A DNA stretch of 64,000 bases. It comes from Burkholderiaceae bacterium. GTDB taxonomy: Bacteria; Pseudomonadota; Gammaproteobacteria; Burkholderiales; Burkholderiaceae_D. The position numbers were made by a program, and so were the translations under genes. The notes below the pieces were generated by a model. The model was not told the DNA's origin and searched no databases. It saw only the letters and a list, made by a program, of their open reading frames with translations. The DNA lies in assembly GCA_004298905.1 (NCBI GenBank), contig SCTK01000014.1:156400-220399 (forward strand). The letters are read 5' to 3'. Below, one piece after another: positions 9,314 to 18,339 of the stretch (position 1 is the stretch's first letter; the number at the start of each line of letters is the position of its first letter).

Positions 9314-9391
9314 AACTGTCCGGCTAAGGGATACGGCAAACAGGGGCAAGATACTCTTGGAATTTTCCTTTGCAACCAACAATCCGGATAT

Positions 9392-11458
9392 TCATCGGAA
9401 CTTGCTCCATAGCTGTCGCGTAACATACTCGGCACCGAACGGATTCAGGTGATCTGCGTCTCTGTAAAGTAACTTCCCATCTTTAACACCGTAACAATAG
9501 TTTTCGTCGCAGAGCGCATCTTGCAGATTTACAACTCGCACATTGTCAAAGAGGATCGAAGCCGCCGTGGTGATTTTTATGTAATTGTAATTTCTTCTAT
9601 CAACATCGCTCTTTCCAATGCGACAACTTAATCTTTTCTTGGACGTAAACGATAGTGGCCTGACAAGGTCTACACAAGACAAAGGATTGTAGTCAAACTC
9701 TGGCGCGTCGATGATCAAAATAATCTTTTTCCCCGCATTAGAGAATCTTCTAAGCGTTTCGACCAACCCCCCCTCATAGATCTTTCTGGTATCGACTATT
9801 TCTGGACGTGATAAATCCTTGATGAATAGTTTGGTATTGGTGGACAAATCTATCCCTTCAATATGCACTGGACCTCTGTGCATAAATATGATTGTCTTGA
9901 TGGTTTTGGAGGCAAGCAAAAAATCCAGTTGTGGTGCCATCTGTGCCGCGCAATTATTTGAATTACCCGGACTGCCAGTCTCAAGGTTCCAGAATGGCAA
10001 GCATCCCCCCCCACCCAACTGCAGCAAGTTCTCTCCGATTTCTTTGTAGCGCCGCTCTAATGGTGCAAACAGTCGGTTGCTGTGGCTATCCCCAATCAAT
10101 GCCACTGATGGTGGGCGACTCGGGTCAGAAATCAAACAATAACGGCTATCTACAGGGATCACCGCCTTGCAAACCGGCGTATTTTCGATGACGAGATTGA
10201 TGTCCTTTACTGCCAATTCGAATTCCTTCAATCGAAAACCCAACCCATTTTTTTTATCTGTGTAATACCCAAGCAGGCCGATTACAAGCATCAACAAACA
10301 AAGTATGACGATTTTTTTATTGCTGTATTTTCCGAAACGGATGGGCTTTTCTATCAGCACATAGGTTAACCATGCAAGTATCAAACTGATGAGGAGAGCA
10401 GCAATGCGAATTTCAGAAGATGGCGTCGCATTTTCAGTAATGCGCGCAAATGAAAGCAGAGGCCAATGCCACAAATAGAGCGGGAAACTGATCAGACCCA
10501 CCCACACTAGTACACGACTTGACAACACTGTACGGTTGAACCAAGCCTGCTGCCCCGCGCAGAGCACAAGGAATGCACCTATGGTTGGAAGAAGTGCCCA
10601 CCACCCAGGGAAGACTTTTTCTTTATCGATCAGAACAATCGCACTACCGATCAACACAATGCCAACGATCGATTGGATTTCCCGCAGCACCTTTCCATCG
10701 GCCGAAGCAGATGAGGCGCAGAGAGGTTTCCCCAGGAATGCACTCACTTTCTGATTCAGAAAAATCATGAAAGACATGTCATGGATCTTGATGTAGGCCA
10801 GGAACCCACCCAACAACAACTCCCAGAATCTCATGGCTGGGGAGTAGAAGGCTGCGACCGCGTCCCAACTCGACCGCTCTATATTTAGCGCAAAAGAAAC
10901 GGCGGCAATGACTGTACAAAGCCACAAGAAGCGAAGATGCTTTTCCCACGCAAAAAACAACAGCAACGGCCAAACGATATAAAACTGCTCTTCAATTCCC
11001 AGTGACCACACATGCAACAAGGGCTTGGTATCGGCGGCTGTATCGAAATATCCTGCCTCCTGCCAAAAAATGAAATTAGAGATAAATCCTGCTCCCGCAG
11101 CGATGTGCTTGCCCAATTGCTTATACTCGACAGCCAGCAGCGCAAACCATCCGAACACGTAGGTCGCCAGCATCACCAGTATTAGTGCGGGAAAGATGCG
11201 CTTGATGCGTCGCGCAAAAAACGCTGGAAAGCTAAATGTCCCTTTATCTAGGTTGTCAAGAATAATGCTTGTTATAAGAAAGCCGGAAATAACGAAAAAA
11301 ACATCAACCCCGACAAAGCCTCCTTTCACCCATGATGGGAAAGCATGAAAGCCGAGCACGGCGAGAACAGCGATAGCTCGAAGGCCATCTATGTCTGCAC
11401 GATATTTTGGATGACTCAGCGTACGCTGATCGGCAGTCGCCGTATTTTTGATTGGCAT
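9392..11458 (-). CDS. Acyltransferase 3 with SGNH domain (OafA/OatA-like O-acetylase)
   Basis: Integral membrane O-acyltransferase of 688 aa. The N-terminal acyltransferase-3 domain (about 15-400) starts YRADIDGLRAIAVLAVLGFH, has the conserved RRIKRIFPALI near 85 and about ten membrane helices. A C-terminal SGNH-hydrolase-like domain (about 440-688) has the Ser block LIGDSHSNR near 451 and the Asp-His block DADHLNPFG near 668. Proteins with this layout O-acetylate O-antigen, capsule or peptidoglycan sugars on the periplasmic side. The gene is clearly AT-richer and richer in Lys/Ile/Asn codons than its neighbours. It is flanked by an IS scar on one side and a 190-base gap on the other, which suggests a later acquisition. 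Confidence 0.92.
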   Translation of the reverse strand: MPIKNTATADQRTLSHPKYRADIDGLRAIAVLAVLGFHAFPSWVKGGFVGVDVFFVISGFLITSIILDNLDKGTFSFPAFFARRIKRIFPALILVMLATYVFGWFALLAVEYKQLGKHIAAGAGFISNFIFWQEAGYFDTAADTKPLLHVWSLGIEEQFYIVWPLLLFFAWEKHLRFLWLCTVIAAVSFALNIERSSWDAVAAFYSPAMRFWELLLGGFLAYIKIHDMSFMIFLNQKVSAFLGKPLCASSASADGKVLREIQSIVGIVLIGSAIVLIDKEKVFPGWWALLPTIGAFLVLCAGQQAWFNRTVLSSRVLVWVGLISFPLYLWHWPLLSFARITENATPSSEIRIAALLISLILAWLTYVLIEKPIRFGKYSNKKIVILCLLMLVIGLLGYYTDKKNGLGFRLKEFELAVKDINLVIENTPVCKAVIPVDSRYCLISDPSRPPSVALIGDSHSNRLFAPLERRYKEIGENLLQLGGGGCLPFWNLETGSPGNSNNCAAQMAPQLDFLLASKTIKTIIFMHRGPVHIEGIDLSTNTKLFIKDLSRPEIVDTRKIYEGGLVETLRRFSNAGKKIILIIDAPEFDYNPLSCVDLVRPLSFTSKKRLSCRIGKSDVDRRNYNYIKITTAASILFDNVRVVNLQDALCDENYCYGVKDGKLLYRDADHLNPFGAEYVTRQLWSKFR

Positions 11459-11649
11459 TAATTTCAGGTGAATGTGACGCGTGTCTCATTGATAGTAAGC
11501 CGACTACCCGGTAATGCTACAAGGACTCCCTATAAGTCAAACCTCTACTGCCTCCCCATAGAGCCGGTATCTCCTATGCTAGTTTAGTAAAAATCCTCTT
11601 CTTGCCACGGAAGTGATTTCCGCATTCAGCCGCGCTCTCAAACTGAATG
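11459..11649 (-). other. Intergenic gap upstream of the acyltransferase
   Basis: This 191-base spacer is unusually long for this locus. On the minus strand there is a TTGACT hexamer with only a weak -10 match downstream, so an internal promoter for the acyltransferase is possible but unsupported. No open frame or convincing terminator is seen. Confidence 0.3.
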
Positions 11650-13236
11650 TTAACAGGCCCTAACCCGCAAGAGGTTTTTGTCGTTCTCGTTTATCGTCAT
11701 TGTTTTTTGGGCCACATGTAATAGCTCGTCAGTGCCTGACGCAAAACCTATATGAAGTCCTTTGTCGTAAATCGGAACAAGCTCACTCACCGCATCAAAA
11801 AAAACAGAGGGAACACCTAGGCTATCCGCCACATAAACTGGAGAAGAATATGGAACGACAACCACCAAGTCCGCTTGCAAAATCGTGAAGTAAATGTTGG
11901 CGTCAAATGAAATCAGCTCGATTTGTTCCGTGCTTAACAATTCCTCGACCAGGTTGATGTAGTCAAGGTCATGCCCTGGATTGAATCCGCGCTTGTGCTT
12001 GAGCAGTACCTGAACCTTCTTGCCAGAGCGCTGCTCGAGTTCATCCTTGACCTTTACCACGCCGCGCAGAAAACCGATCATGTTGGAGGCATTGTAATAA
12101 TTTCTGAACAGGCCGATCCGCTCCGCCACCTCGTCGCGTACCGGCGTCACATCAAATATCATCAATGTCAATTGATCCCGGCGACGCCGGACGTCGATGG
12201 CAGGCGGCAATTGCCATAGAATCGGGCCGACCACATGGATCTCACCGGGCACCCCAAGCGACCGCAGATAATCTGCATATTCTGCTGTCCAGACCCACGA
12301 TACATCGACCCGCATATGTCGGTAATTCGGCACATCCGACTTGGCCGGATCGTCGGCATAAACCAGCGGAATGGTATTTTGTGAATACCACACCATGTGA
12401 GCCTGAAACCGCTTTTTCGGAAGATCCATCCAGAGCGGCTGAGCGGAATAGTTGGAATTGGTAATTACGATACTATCGATTAACTTGGCGCGATCAAGGT
12501 ACACCAACATTGCATGATAGGCAAAATCACGGCCTAATACGCTGATCAGCGGGCAGCGCACAACGGCAAACAGGTAGGCGCCCAGCGCATGAAGATGACA
12601 AACAGAGAATCCCAAAAACCCGGCCAAGCCGGGTGCGTTCTGGCGCATCAATGCAAACAATGGAAAGCGAACGTATTCAAAACGATCCGGCTGAACCGGC
12701 CGGATGTAGAGCGTACTCTGTACGATCAAGCGCGGGGCGCACGACAGGGGAACAATCGGACCACGCTCACAGTATTCAACGAATCTGGCATCGCTCCCTT
12801 CTGCCTTGAGACTTTCACCGCCGACCCCAAACAACAAGGTTGCGGCACCCTTCCTTCCCTTGCGTTGCAAGCTTGCTACCATCGCCTGCGCGGCCACATG
12901 CAGCCAGTGCGCGAAGAACTCGCCGACAGAATGCAGCAGGAGCAGAAAACCAATTTGCGTTCGTCCCGATTGAAGGTCGACCGACATCCCGGCAAACCGC
13001 ACCAGCTGGTTCCCGGGTGCGAGAATGTCTTGCCCGAGCGCGTGGTGACGGGCACATTCGCGCACAAACGGAAACAGACCGAGATCGGCCACGCGCTGCG
13101 CAATTCGCCGTTCAATCGCGTGAGTGCGGTAGCCCAGCATGGCCGGCACGGTGCCGGCCAGCCGCTTCTCCATGAGGCCGGCGACTCGTTCAAACGCGAG
13201 GTAGCCGCGCGCAGTATGAAATTTGCTGGTGTTCAC
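11650..13236 (-). CDS. Uncharacterised surface-glycan protein, possible GT-B transferase
   Basis: No family was recognised with certainty for this 528-aa protein. It begins at a GTG (NTSKFHTARGYLAF) and has no signal peptide; a hydrophobic patch lies near 225-245. The C-terminal half looks like the nucleotide-sugar half of a GT-B enzyme: a VLLKHKRG strand near 415, then DLVVVVPYSSPVYVADSLG and VPSVFFDAV near 475-495, which mirrors the 'S/T-sp-x-x-E-A-x-x-x-G-x-P' nucleotide-contact region of capsule transferases. It is the gene directly after the PseI/PseH pair, so a transferase of the pseudaminic-type sugar is one possibility. That role is inference. Its GC content resembles the Pse genes rather than the AT-rich acyltransferase. 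Confidence 0.5.
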   Translation of the reverse strand: MNTSKFHTARGYLAFERVAGLMEKRLAGTVPAMLGYRTHAIERRIAQRVADLGLFPFVRECARHHALGQDILAPGNQLVRFAGMSVDLQSGRTQIGFLLLLHSVGEFFAHWLHVAAQAMVASLQRKGRKGAATLLFGVGGESLKAEGSDARFVEYCERGPIVPLSCAPRLIVQSTLYIRPVQPDRFEYVRFPLFALMRQNAPGLAGFLGFSVCHLHALGAYLFAVVRCPLISVLGRDFAYHAMLVYLDRAKLIDSIVITNSNYSAQPLWMDLPKKRFQAHMVWYSQNTIPLVYADDPAKSDVPNYRHMRVDVSWVWTAEYADYLRSLGVPGEIHVVGPILWQLPPAIDVRRRRDQLTLMIFDVTPVRDEVAERIGLFRNYYNASNMIGFLRGVVKVKDELEQRSGKKVQVLLKHKRGFNPGHDLDYINLVEELLSTEQIELISFDANIYFTILQADLVVVVPYSSPVYVADSLGVPSVFFDAVSELVPIYDKGLHIGFASGTDELLHVAQKTMTINENDKNLLRVRAC

Positions 13237-13294
13237 GACGAATTCAATATGGGTAACTGGTGAACTTCAGGGGGCCGATGACAGAAGGTCGGTT

Positions 13295-13855
13295 TCAAGA
13301 TGGCTTCTGCCATAGTCGGTTGCGGGCTGCATAAACTTTTGCGGCAGCGGCGCGGCCTTCGAACAGGTATTTGTCCTGTACGTCATATACCCATTCGTAA
13401 CCTGCTGCCAGAAAGGTTTTTTCTGATGCCAGGTTGTCTGCGTACATGCCTGCTTCTATCCAGCGCAGGTGCATGGTTTCGAGAGCCCATTGCGTCAGGA
13501 CATTCACCGCACAACTCGCCATCCCTTTGTACCATGCGCGCCGGTCGAACAAGCAAACCCCGATGTGCGCCGAATGGTGGATGCGTTCAATCGCGTGCAG
13601 CCTGATTGTCCCACAGTGCTGGTCTTGGCCCGCCTGCCAGATGCCAAACAGGGCCGCATCCGGCGCCTCAATGTTTTGCCGGACGAATTGCATGACGCTT
13701 TCGGTGCTTTGAACCGATTGCCGAACACCGACAAGATATCGATTGACCTGGGGATCGTTCAGGCCGTCCACATAGCCGGCATGCACATCACCCGGTTTCA
13801 ACGGACGGATGGAGCCGCCTTCAAACTCCAGCGGGTTATCCAATGCGATCATCAT
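13295..13855 (-). CDS. pseH: GNAT acetyltransferase, PseH-like
   Basis: N-acetyltransferase of the RimJ/RimL type, about 187 aa. The fold starts at SIRPLKPGDV and the acetyl-CoA region includes the stretch around DRRAWYKGMASCAVN, ending in ADNLASEKTFLAAGYEW. PseH N-acetylates the 4-amino group of UDP-4-amino-4,6-dideoxy-AltNAc in pseudaminic acid synthesis. The start ATG at 13855 overlaps the pseI stop as ATGA; a longer frame upstream would run into pseI and is not needed. Position beside pseI and the presence of pseB, pseC and pseG upstream support the assignment, but the exact acyl donor and acceptor could differ. Confidence 0.75.
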   Translation of the reverse strand: MMIALDNPLEFEGGSIRPLKPGDVHAGYVDGLNDPQVNRYLVGVRQSVQSTESVMQFVRQNIEAPDAALFGIWQAGQDQHCGTIRLHAIERIHHSAHIGVCLFDRRAWYKGMASCAVNVLTQWALETMHLRWIEAGMYADNLASEKTFLAAGYEWVYDVQDKYLFEGRAAAAKVYAARNRLWQKPS

Positions 13856-14901
13856 GCGAGCAGATCCCACGAAACCGGAGTACCACGTGCCACAGCCTGC
13901 TTCAGCGTATGCCCCACCACATCGCCGAGCCACTTAGGAGCAAGACCGTCGCCAGGGCGCAGGGCGCGAATATCCTCGCGGGTGATTTGTGCGCCGACAG
14001 GCACGTCTCGCACAAAGAACAGCGAACGACGATAACGCTTGAACGAGGTCTCCACCTCGCCGTGCACGTAGCTTATTTTTCCGAGCGCGGCATGTGCCCT
14101 GCGCGTTTCTTCCACCAACGATTTCAGCTCCACCGGCTCCAGTGAAAAACTGGAATCGACGCCGCCATCGGCGCGGGCTAATGTGAAGTGTTTTTCGATC
14201 ACGGTAGCGCCCATTGCGGTAGCCGCGACCGGCACGCCAATGCCCATCGTGTGATCGGACAATCCGACCATGACGTCAAACGATTGCGCCAAGTGAGGCA
14301 GCGTCCGCAGGTTGATGGTATCGGGAGCGGCCGGATAGGCACTGGTGCATTTCAGCATGATCAAGTCCTTGCAGCCGGCTTCGCGCGCAGTGAAAACGCC
14401 TTCCGAGATTTCAGCCAGCGAGGCCATGCCGGTGGACATGATCAGCGGCTTGCCTGTCGCTACGCAACGGCGAATTAGTTCGAGATCGACTAGTTCATTT
14501 GAAGCGATTTTGTAAGCGGGCGCATTCAGGGATTCCAGCAAATCCACCGCAGTAGCATCAAAAGGCGAGCTGAATACAGTAATTCCGATTTGCCGGCCAT
14601 GTTCGAACAGACGCGCATGCCATTCCCAGGGGGTCGCCGCCTTCGCGTATAAATCGAACAGGTGCTCGCCATCCCACGGATTCTTGCCGGTCACCCGAAA
14701 GCGGGGGTGATCGATCTCAAGCGTCATGGTCTCGGCGGTGTATGTCTGCAACTTGACCGCATCCGCTCCTGCGTCCCTGGCGGCATCGATGATGCGCAAT
14801 GCCCGCTCCAGCGACCCGTTGTGGTTAGCGGACATCTCCGCAATAATATAAGGAGGATGACTCGATCCGATCAAGCGACCTGAGATGTTGATCTCTTTCA
14901 T
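13852..14901 (-). CDS. pseI: Pseudaminic acid synthase
   Basis: NeuB-family synthase of 349 aa that condenses phosphoenolpyruvate with 2,4-diacetamido-2,4,6-trideoxy-L-altrose to give pseudaminic acid. The TIM barrel (about 15-285) begins YIIAEMSANHNGSLE and has DAVKLQTYT near 50. It carries the PseI-type stretch NPWDGEHLFDLY followed by ATPWEWH near 78-95, and VIEKHFTLARADGG near 232. A C-terminal SAF/antifreeze-like domain (about 290-349) includes RSLFFVRDVPVGAQITRED. A GGAGAAAG Shine-Dalgarno precedes the ATG. The PWDG..LY/FDLY..A.TPWEW segment distinguishes it from NeuB and LegI, so the call is firm at family level. Confidence 0.92.
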   Translation of the reverse strand: MKEINISGRLIGSSHPPYIIAEMSANHNGSLERALRIIDAARDAGADAVKLQTYTAETMTLEIDHPRFRVTGKNPWDGEHLFDLYAKAATPWEWHARLFEHGRQIGITVFSSPFDATAVDLLESLNAPAYKIASNELVDLELIRRCVATGKPLIMSTGMASLAEISEGVFTAREAGCKDLIMLKCTSAYPAAPDTINLRTLPHLAQSFDVMVGLSDHTMGIGVPVAATAMGATVIEKHFTLARADGGVDSSFSLEPVELKSLVEETRRAHAALGKISYVHGEVETSFKRYRRSLFFVRDVPVGAQITREDIRALRPGDGLAPKWLGDVVGHTLKQAVARGTPVSWDLLA

Positions 14902-14917
14902 GGTTTTCTTTCTCCGC

Positions 14918-15847
14918 TTAACTGATTACCGCCGCACCTTGGACCCGTACCATGATTTTCCCTGTTTCAATGACAGGGAAAGTAACGGACTTTCCCTCCG
15001 CCTCATCCAGCGCCCACAGTACGTCGGAAAAGCCAAGCTGATGCCGCATCAACGTGGTGGAAGAAAAACGCGGATTGATTTCAAATACACGCGGCCCGCT
15101 GTCCGTGATGCGCAACTGAACGTTCATGCTGCCTCGCAGGTCCAACCCATGGGCAATGGTTTCGCACATCACCACGGTCTGCGCGTCATTGATCACCTTG
15201 GCCCAGCCAGTGAAACCACCAACCAACCGACGCAGCATCTGCAGCGTCGCAACGCGTCCATCACACGTACGGTAAACGGCGCAAGTCACTTCCTGGTCGG
15301 GCGGATTCAGCAATTCCTGGAATATCGAATCCGGATGCCGCTTGACCACGTAGGCAGCCTCCTCCTCGTCCCTGACGATAAACACGGCGCGCGAACCGGA
15401 ACCAAGCCGGCTCTTCAGAATGCATGGGTAGGCATCCGGCATGCCGGCGCTAACCGGCATGGTCCACGGGCCGCGTATACCAATGCGCTCCAGCATCTCG
15501 GCTGTAGCCAACTTGTCGACACATTCCGACACGACTTCCTTGCCTGGGAAAATCCATTTGACCCCGGAAAATTTTTCAATGCGCGCACCTATTACACTCA
15601 GCTCCGGCTCCGTCATCGGGATCACGGTGTCGATTGACTCCATCGCAATCAGCCGCTGCAACGCAGCCACATATCCGGGATCGTTTGCCATGGGCAGCGT
15701 GAATTGCGTGTCGACAAACAGGCTACCGCCGTGCTGCTGATGAATATCGGCGCCCACCAGATGACAGGTCGGCCGGTTTTCTCGAACGATGGCCGCCACG
15801 CTTTGCGAGATGTCGCCACCAATGCCAGTAATCAGTATTCGCTTCAT
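14918..15847 (-). CDS. ATP-grasp ligase of the Pse cluster
   Basis: ATP-grasp protein of 309 aa, similar in layout to the carbamoyl-phosphate-synthase large-subunit half and to PylC-type ligases. The N-terminal pre-ATP-grasp segment opens MKRILITGIGGDISQSVA. The ATP-binding lid contains CILKSRLGSGSR near 145, and the metal site is EINPRFSSTT near 270. ATP-grasp enzymes join a carboxylate to an amine or thiol through an acyl phosphate. Between the phosphoesterase and pseI, it could attach an amino-acid or acyl group to a 2,4-diamino sugar, or it could act on a carboxylated sugar. No substrate can be assigned from sequence. Confidence 0.82.
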   Translation of the reverse strand: MKRILITGIGGDISQSVAAIVRENRPTCHLVGADIHQQHGGSLFVDTQFTLPMANDPGYVAALQRLIAMESIDTVIPMTEPELSVIGARIEKFSGVKWIFPGKEVVSECVDKLATAEMLERIGIRGPWTMPVSAGMPDAYPCILKSRLGSGSRAVFIVRDEEEAAYVVKRHPDSIFQELLNPPDQEVTCAVYRTCDGRVATLQMLRRLVGGFTGWAKVINDAQTVVMCETIAHGLDLRGSMNVQLRITDSGPRVFEINPRFSSTTLMRHQLGFSDVLWALDEAEGKSVTFPVIETGKIMVRVQGAAVIS

Positions 15848-16542
15848 GTACGCTCGAGCACATTGCTTAGGTAAGGATGGTTCGGATGCCGCCGCCGAGC
15901 CTCTTCTGCCACAGCGCAGTGATCATAGGATTCACACCGCAAACTGACTGTGAGCGTCACGCTGTCGTACAACGCCCACTGCGCACCCGGAGTGCGATTC
16001 CGCGGCTGCCCTACCGAACCCGGATTCACGATCATGGTCGCGCCGATCTCGCGCACCATCGGGTAATGCGTGTGACCCAGAATCACCATATCGATACCGG
16101 GCGAAGCGCAACGGACAAGCAACGCCGCGTCGGCATCCGGATATACGTACTCGTTATTATCCCACGGCGTACCGTGGCACAGCAGCAGCCTGCGGCCATC
16201 GATGGCGACTTGTGCCGGGTGGGGCAAGTTGCACAACATATCCAACTGTTCTTCCGCAAGACAGTCGAGTGCAATTCGCAGCCCGCTACCGTACTTCTTC
16301 TCGATTTCCGGAAGCAGCGCCGGATAACGTCGTGCCGCAGTCAGCATATCCTCGTGATTGCCGCGTACAATGTGACGGTCCCACGGTTCCAGCAGTTCCA
16401 GCACCTTGTCGGGTGCGAAATAGTAACCGACCAGATCCCCGGTCACAAGCAGGTGCTCTACCCCTTCCGTTTCCGCAACGGCCAGCACCGCCTGCAGCGC
16501 AAGCGCGTTGCCGTGTATGTCTCCGAGTAACCCGATCTTCAC
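15844..16542 (-). CDS. Calcineurin-like metallophosphoesterase (YfcE type)
   Basis: Single-domain metallophosphoesterase of 232 aa with all metal-binding blocks visible: GDIHGN (residue 7), VTGDLVGY (about 36), IVRGNHED (about 58), LLLCHGTPWDN (about 118) and ILGHTHYP (about 153), followed by NPGSVGQPRN. It starts with GTG, preceded by a strong AGGAGGGCG Shine-Dalgarno that lies inside the end of the upstream SDR gene, and its stop overlaps the ATP-grasp ATG (ATGA). In this setting it may remove a phosphate from a sugar-phosphate intermediate or hydrolyse a nucleotide-sugar. This is inferred from position only. Confidence 0.85.
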   Translation of the reverse strand: MKIGLLGDIHGNALALQAVLAVAETEGVEHLLVTGDLVGYYFAPDKVLELLEPWDRHIVRGNHEDMLTAARRYPALLPEIEKKYGSGLRIALDCLAEEQLDMLCNLPHPAQVAIDGRRLLLCHGTPWDNNEYVYPDADAALLVRCASPGIDMVILGHTHYPMVREIGATMIVNPGSVGQPRNRTPGAQWALYDSVTLTVSLRCESYDHCAVAEEARRRHPNHPYLSNVLERT

Positions 16543-16543
16543 T

Positions 16544-17371
16544 TCACGCCCTCCTGATATCGGTTAGCGCTTCGTGCAGCGACCTGGTGCGCGGAAGTAT
16601 TGGCGAAGCTTGAATAACCTGATCAGCGGCGTCCATTCCATTCACCCGTTCTGGCGTCTGTCCCGGCAAAAAGACATCGCACAGCGCACGCAGCATTTCG
16701 TCCAGAGTTGATATCTCTGAGCCGGCGGCAAAGTGGGTGCCGCGAATATCATTCTCAAGCGCGTGTGCAATCGACAGCGCGGCGTCCTTGACATAAATAT
16801 AGTTGCGTCGCGCACCACCCCCGCCGACCAGTTGCGGACGCCGCCCCTGCTGCGCGGCAGTGATAGCACGATTCAAACCGAGATGGGTGGGGCCGTCGGC
16901 ACCAAACACACCACCGAACCTGAGCGTCACCGCGTCCACTCCCGATGCAGCAACCAGTTGCTCGGCCAACCACTTGCTATTGCCGTAAGCAGAATCGGGA
17001 TTCACTGGACTCGATGGTGTGATGTCAGCTGTCTTCGAACCACAAACAATTGCGGTTGACGCAAACACAAAACGGGCATTCCATCGCTGCGCAGCTAGCA
17101 AGAGGCCGGCGGTTCCGGCCACGTTCGCTGCGAACAAATCGGACACCGACTCACCGCTCAGTCCCACTTTCGCCGCTAGATGAACAATTGCATCCATACG
17201 AGGACCATTGAGAAGCTCTGCGCAGGACATCGGGTCTTCCAGATCCAACCTCACGCCGGCATCACCGATCCTGGTTGCCAGGTGGACCTGCCAACCCTGC
17301 GAAGTCAATGCATCGGCCGCTGCCCTCCCGACAAAGCCGTGGGCACCGGTCAGCAGCAGATTCCCTTTCAA
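16544..17371 (-). CDS. NAD-dependent epimerase/dehydratase (SDR)
   Basis: Extended SDR of 275 aa with the NAD motif TGAHGFVGRAAADAL near 8 and catalytic YGNSKWLAEQL near 130. It is shorter than GalE-type enzymes, with a compact C-terminal substrate domain. It probably starts at the TTG of 17371, which overlaps the stop of the upstream methyltransferase as TTGA, so translation is likely coupled. Neighbours (methyltransferase, phosphoesterase, ATP-grasp, pseI) point to modification of a nucleotide sugar of the nonulosonate branch. The reaction is unknown. Confidence 0.78.
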   Translation of the reverse strand: MKGNLLLTGAHGFVGRAAADALTSQGWQVHLATRIGDAGVRLDLEDPMSCAELLNGPRMDAIVHLAAKVGLSGESVSDLFAANVAGTAGLLLAAQRWNARFVFASTAIVCGSKTADITPSSPVNPDSAYGNSKWLAEQLVAASGVDAVTLRFGGVFGADGPTHLGLNRAITAAQQGRRPQLVGGGGARRNYIYVKDAALSIAHALENDIRGTHFAAGSEISTLDEMLRALCDVFLPGQTPERVNGMDAADQVIQASPILPRTRSLHEALTDIRRA

Positions 17372-18282
17372 GCCTGCCCCTGCGATTTCTTCGCAATCAG
17401 CATGATGTCGCGTCCGTAACCACCAGCGGCCAAGGTACGGTAAAAATGATCTAATACGTCCGCCATTCCTGCGGTTTTCATGTTGTCTTCAAACATGACG
17501 CGACGCCTATGAGCAATCGGCCCCAGCGACGGATCGGCAATATAGTCCAGATCTTGCAACAAGAACAGCTCCATGGGATATAACGCGGATTGGTCGGCCA
17601 CTTCGAAGCCGGTTTTGCCGAGTGCAGTACCCAGAGAGGAAAAAGTAAAGTAGTTCACATGGTCAGGCAAGCAGACGAACCAAGGGGCATGTCCTTTTGC
17701 CTTCAAAAATGCATTTTGGAGCGGGCTGAAATCGTTGGGAACGGTGATGCAAAGTACACCATCTGCCGGTAACACTCGCTGCAAGCGGGTCAGCAGTTCG
17801 AGCGGCTGAGGAACGTGCTCCAGCACATTGACCATCACGACGGCATTGACGTCTGTCCCGCCCTTTGCTTCAGCTTCGTCCAGGAAATCCCAGACGCTGG
17901 CATTGTAAAAGCATCCGAAACCCAATTGTTTGGCGCGCTCCAGACCCGGACTTTGATCGAACCCGATCAAGTCCGTGAAACCCAGCGCATGCATTTCCTT
18001 GAGGAACGCGCCATCGCCACATCCCATGTCCAATACCGTGGCACCCTTGGCGATATTTCCTGAGAGAAAGCGTGCCGTCTCTGCCAGATTGGCCTGCGAG
18101 GTCGGCATTTCATATTTTGAATAATACGCGCTCAGGAATTCCGCCGATGGGTAGGGATCTACATGAGAGAAACCGCACGTCTCGCAAAATCCAAGCTTTG
18201 TTCCCGGAATCGGCTCGCTATTGCGCCAGTGGCATGGCGCAATCGGATCAAGGGTAAAACTCGTGAAATGGTGTTTGGTCAT
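17368..18282 (-). CDS. Class I SAM-dependent methyltransferase with N-terminal Cys/His segment
   Basis: Methyltransferase of 304 aa. The N-terminus has a zinc-ribbon-like remnant (CHWRNSEP, then CETCGFSHVDPYPS, about 17-47), as in sugar C- or O-methyltransferases of surface glycan clusters. The SAM fold starts VLDMGCGDGAFLKEM near 90 and continues with VVMVNVLEHVPQPLELL near 145, typical of the Methyltransf_23 group. Its stop overlaps the TTG start of the next SDR gene. It is one of three Cys-containing methyltransferases in the locus. Target sugar unknown. Confidence 0.85.
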   Translation of the reverse strand: MTKHHFTSFTLDPIAPCHWRNSEPIPGTKLGFCETCGFSHVDPYPSAEFLSAYYSKYEMPTSQANLAETARFLSGNIAKGATVLDMGCGDGAFLKEMHALGFTDLIGFDQSPGLERAKQLGFGCFYNASVWDFLDEAEAKGGTDVNAVVMVNVLEHVPQPLELLTRLQRVLPADGVLCITVPNDFSPLQNAFLKAKGHAPWFVCLPDHVNYFTFSSLGTALGKTGFEVADQSALYPMELFLLQDLDYIADPSLGPIAHRRRVMFEDNMKTAGMADVLDHFYRTLAAGGYGRDIMLIAKKSQGQA

Positions 18283-18339
18283 GCTTACTCGGTTGATCAG
18301 ATTCTGCCGGAGGCATTTTCTTCGATGGCTTGCTAAATC

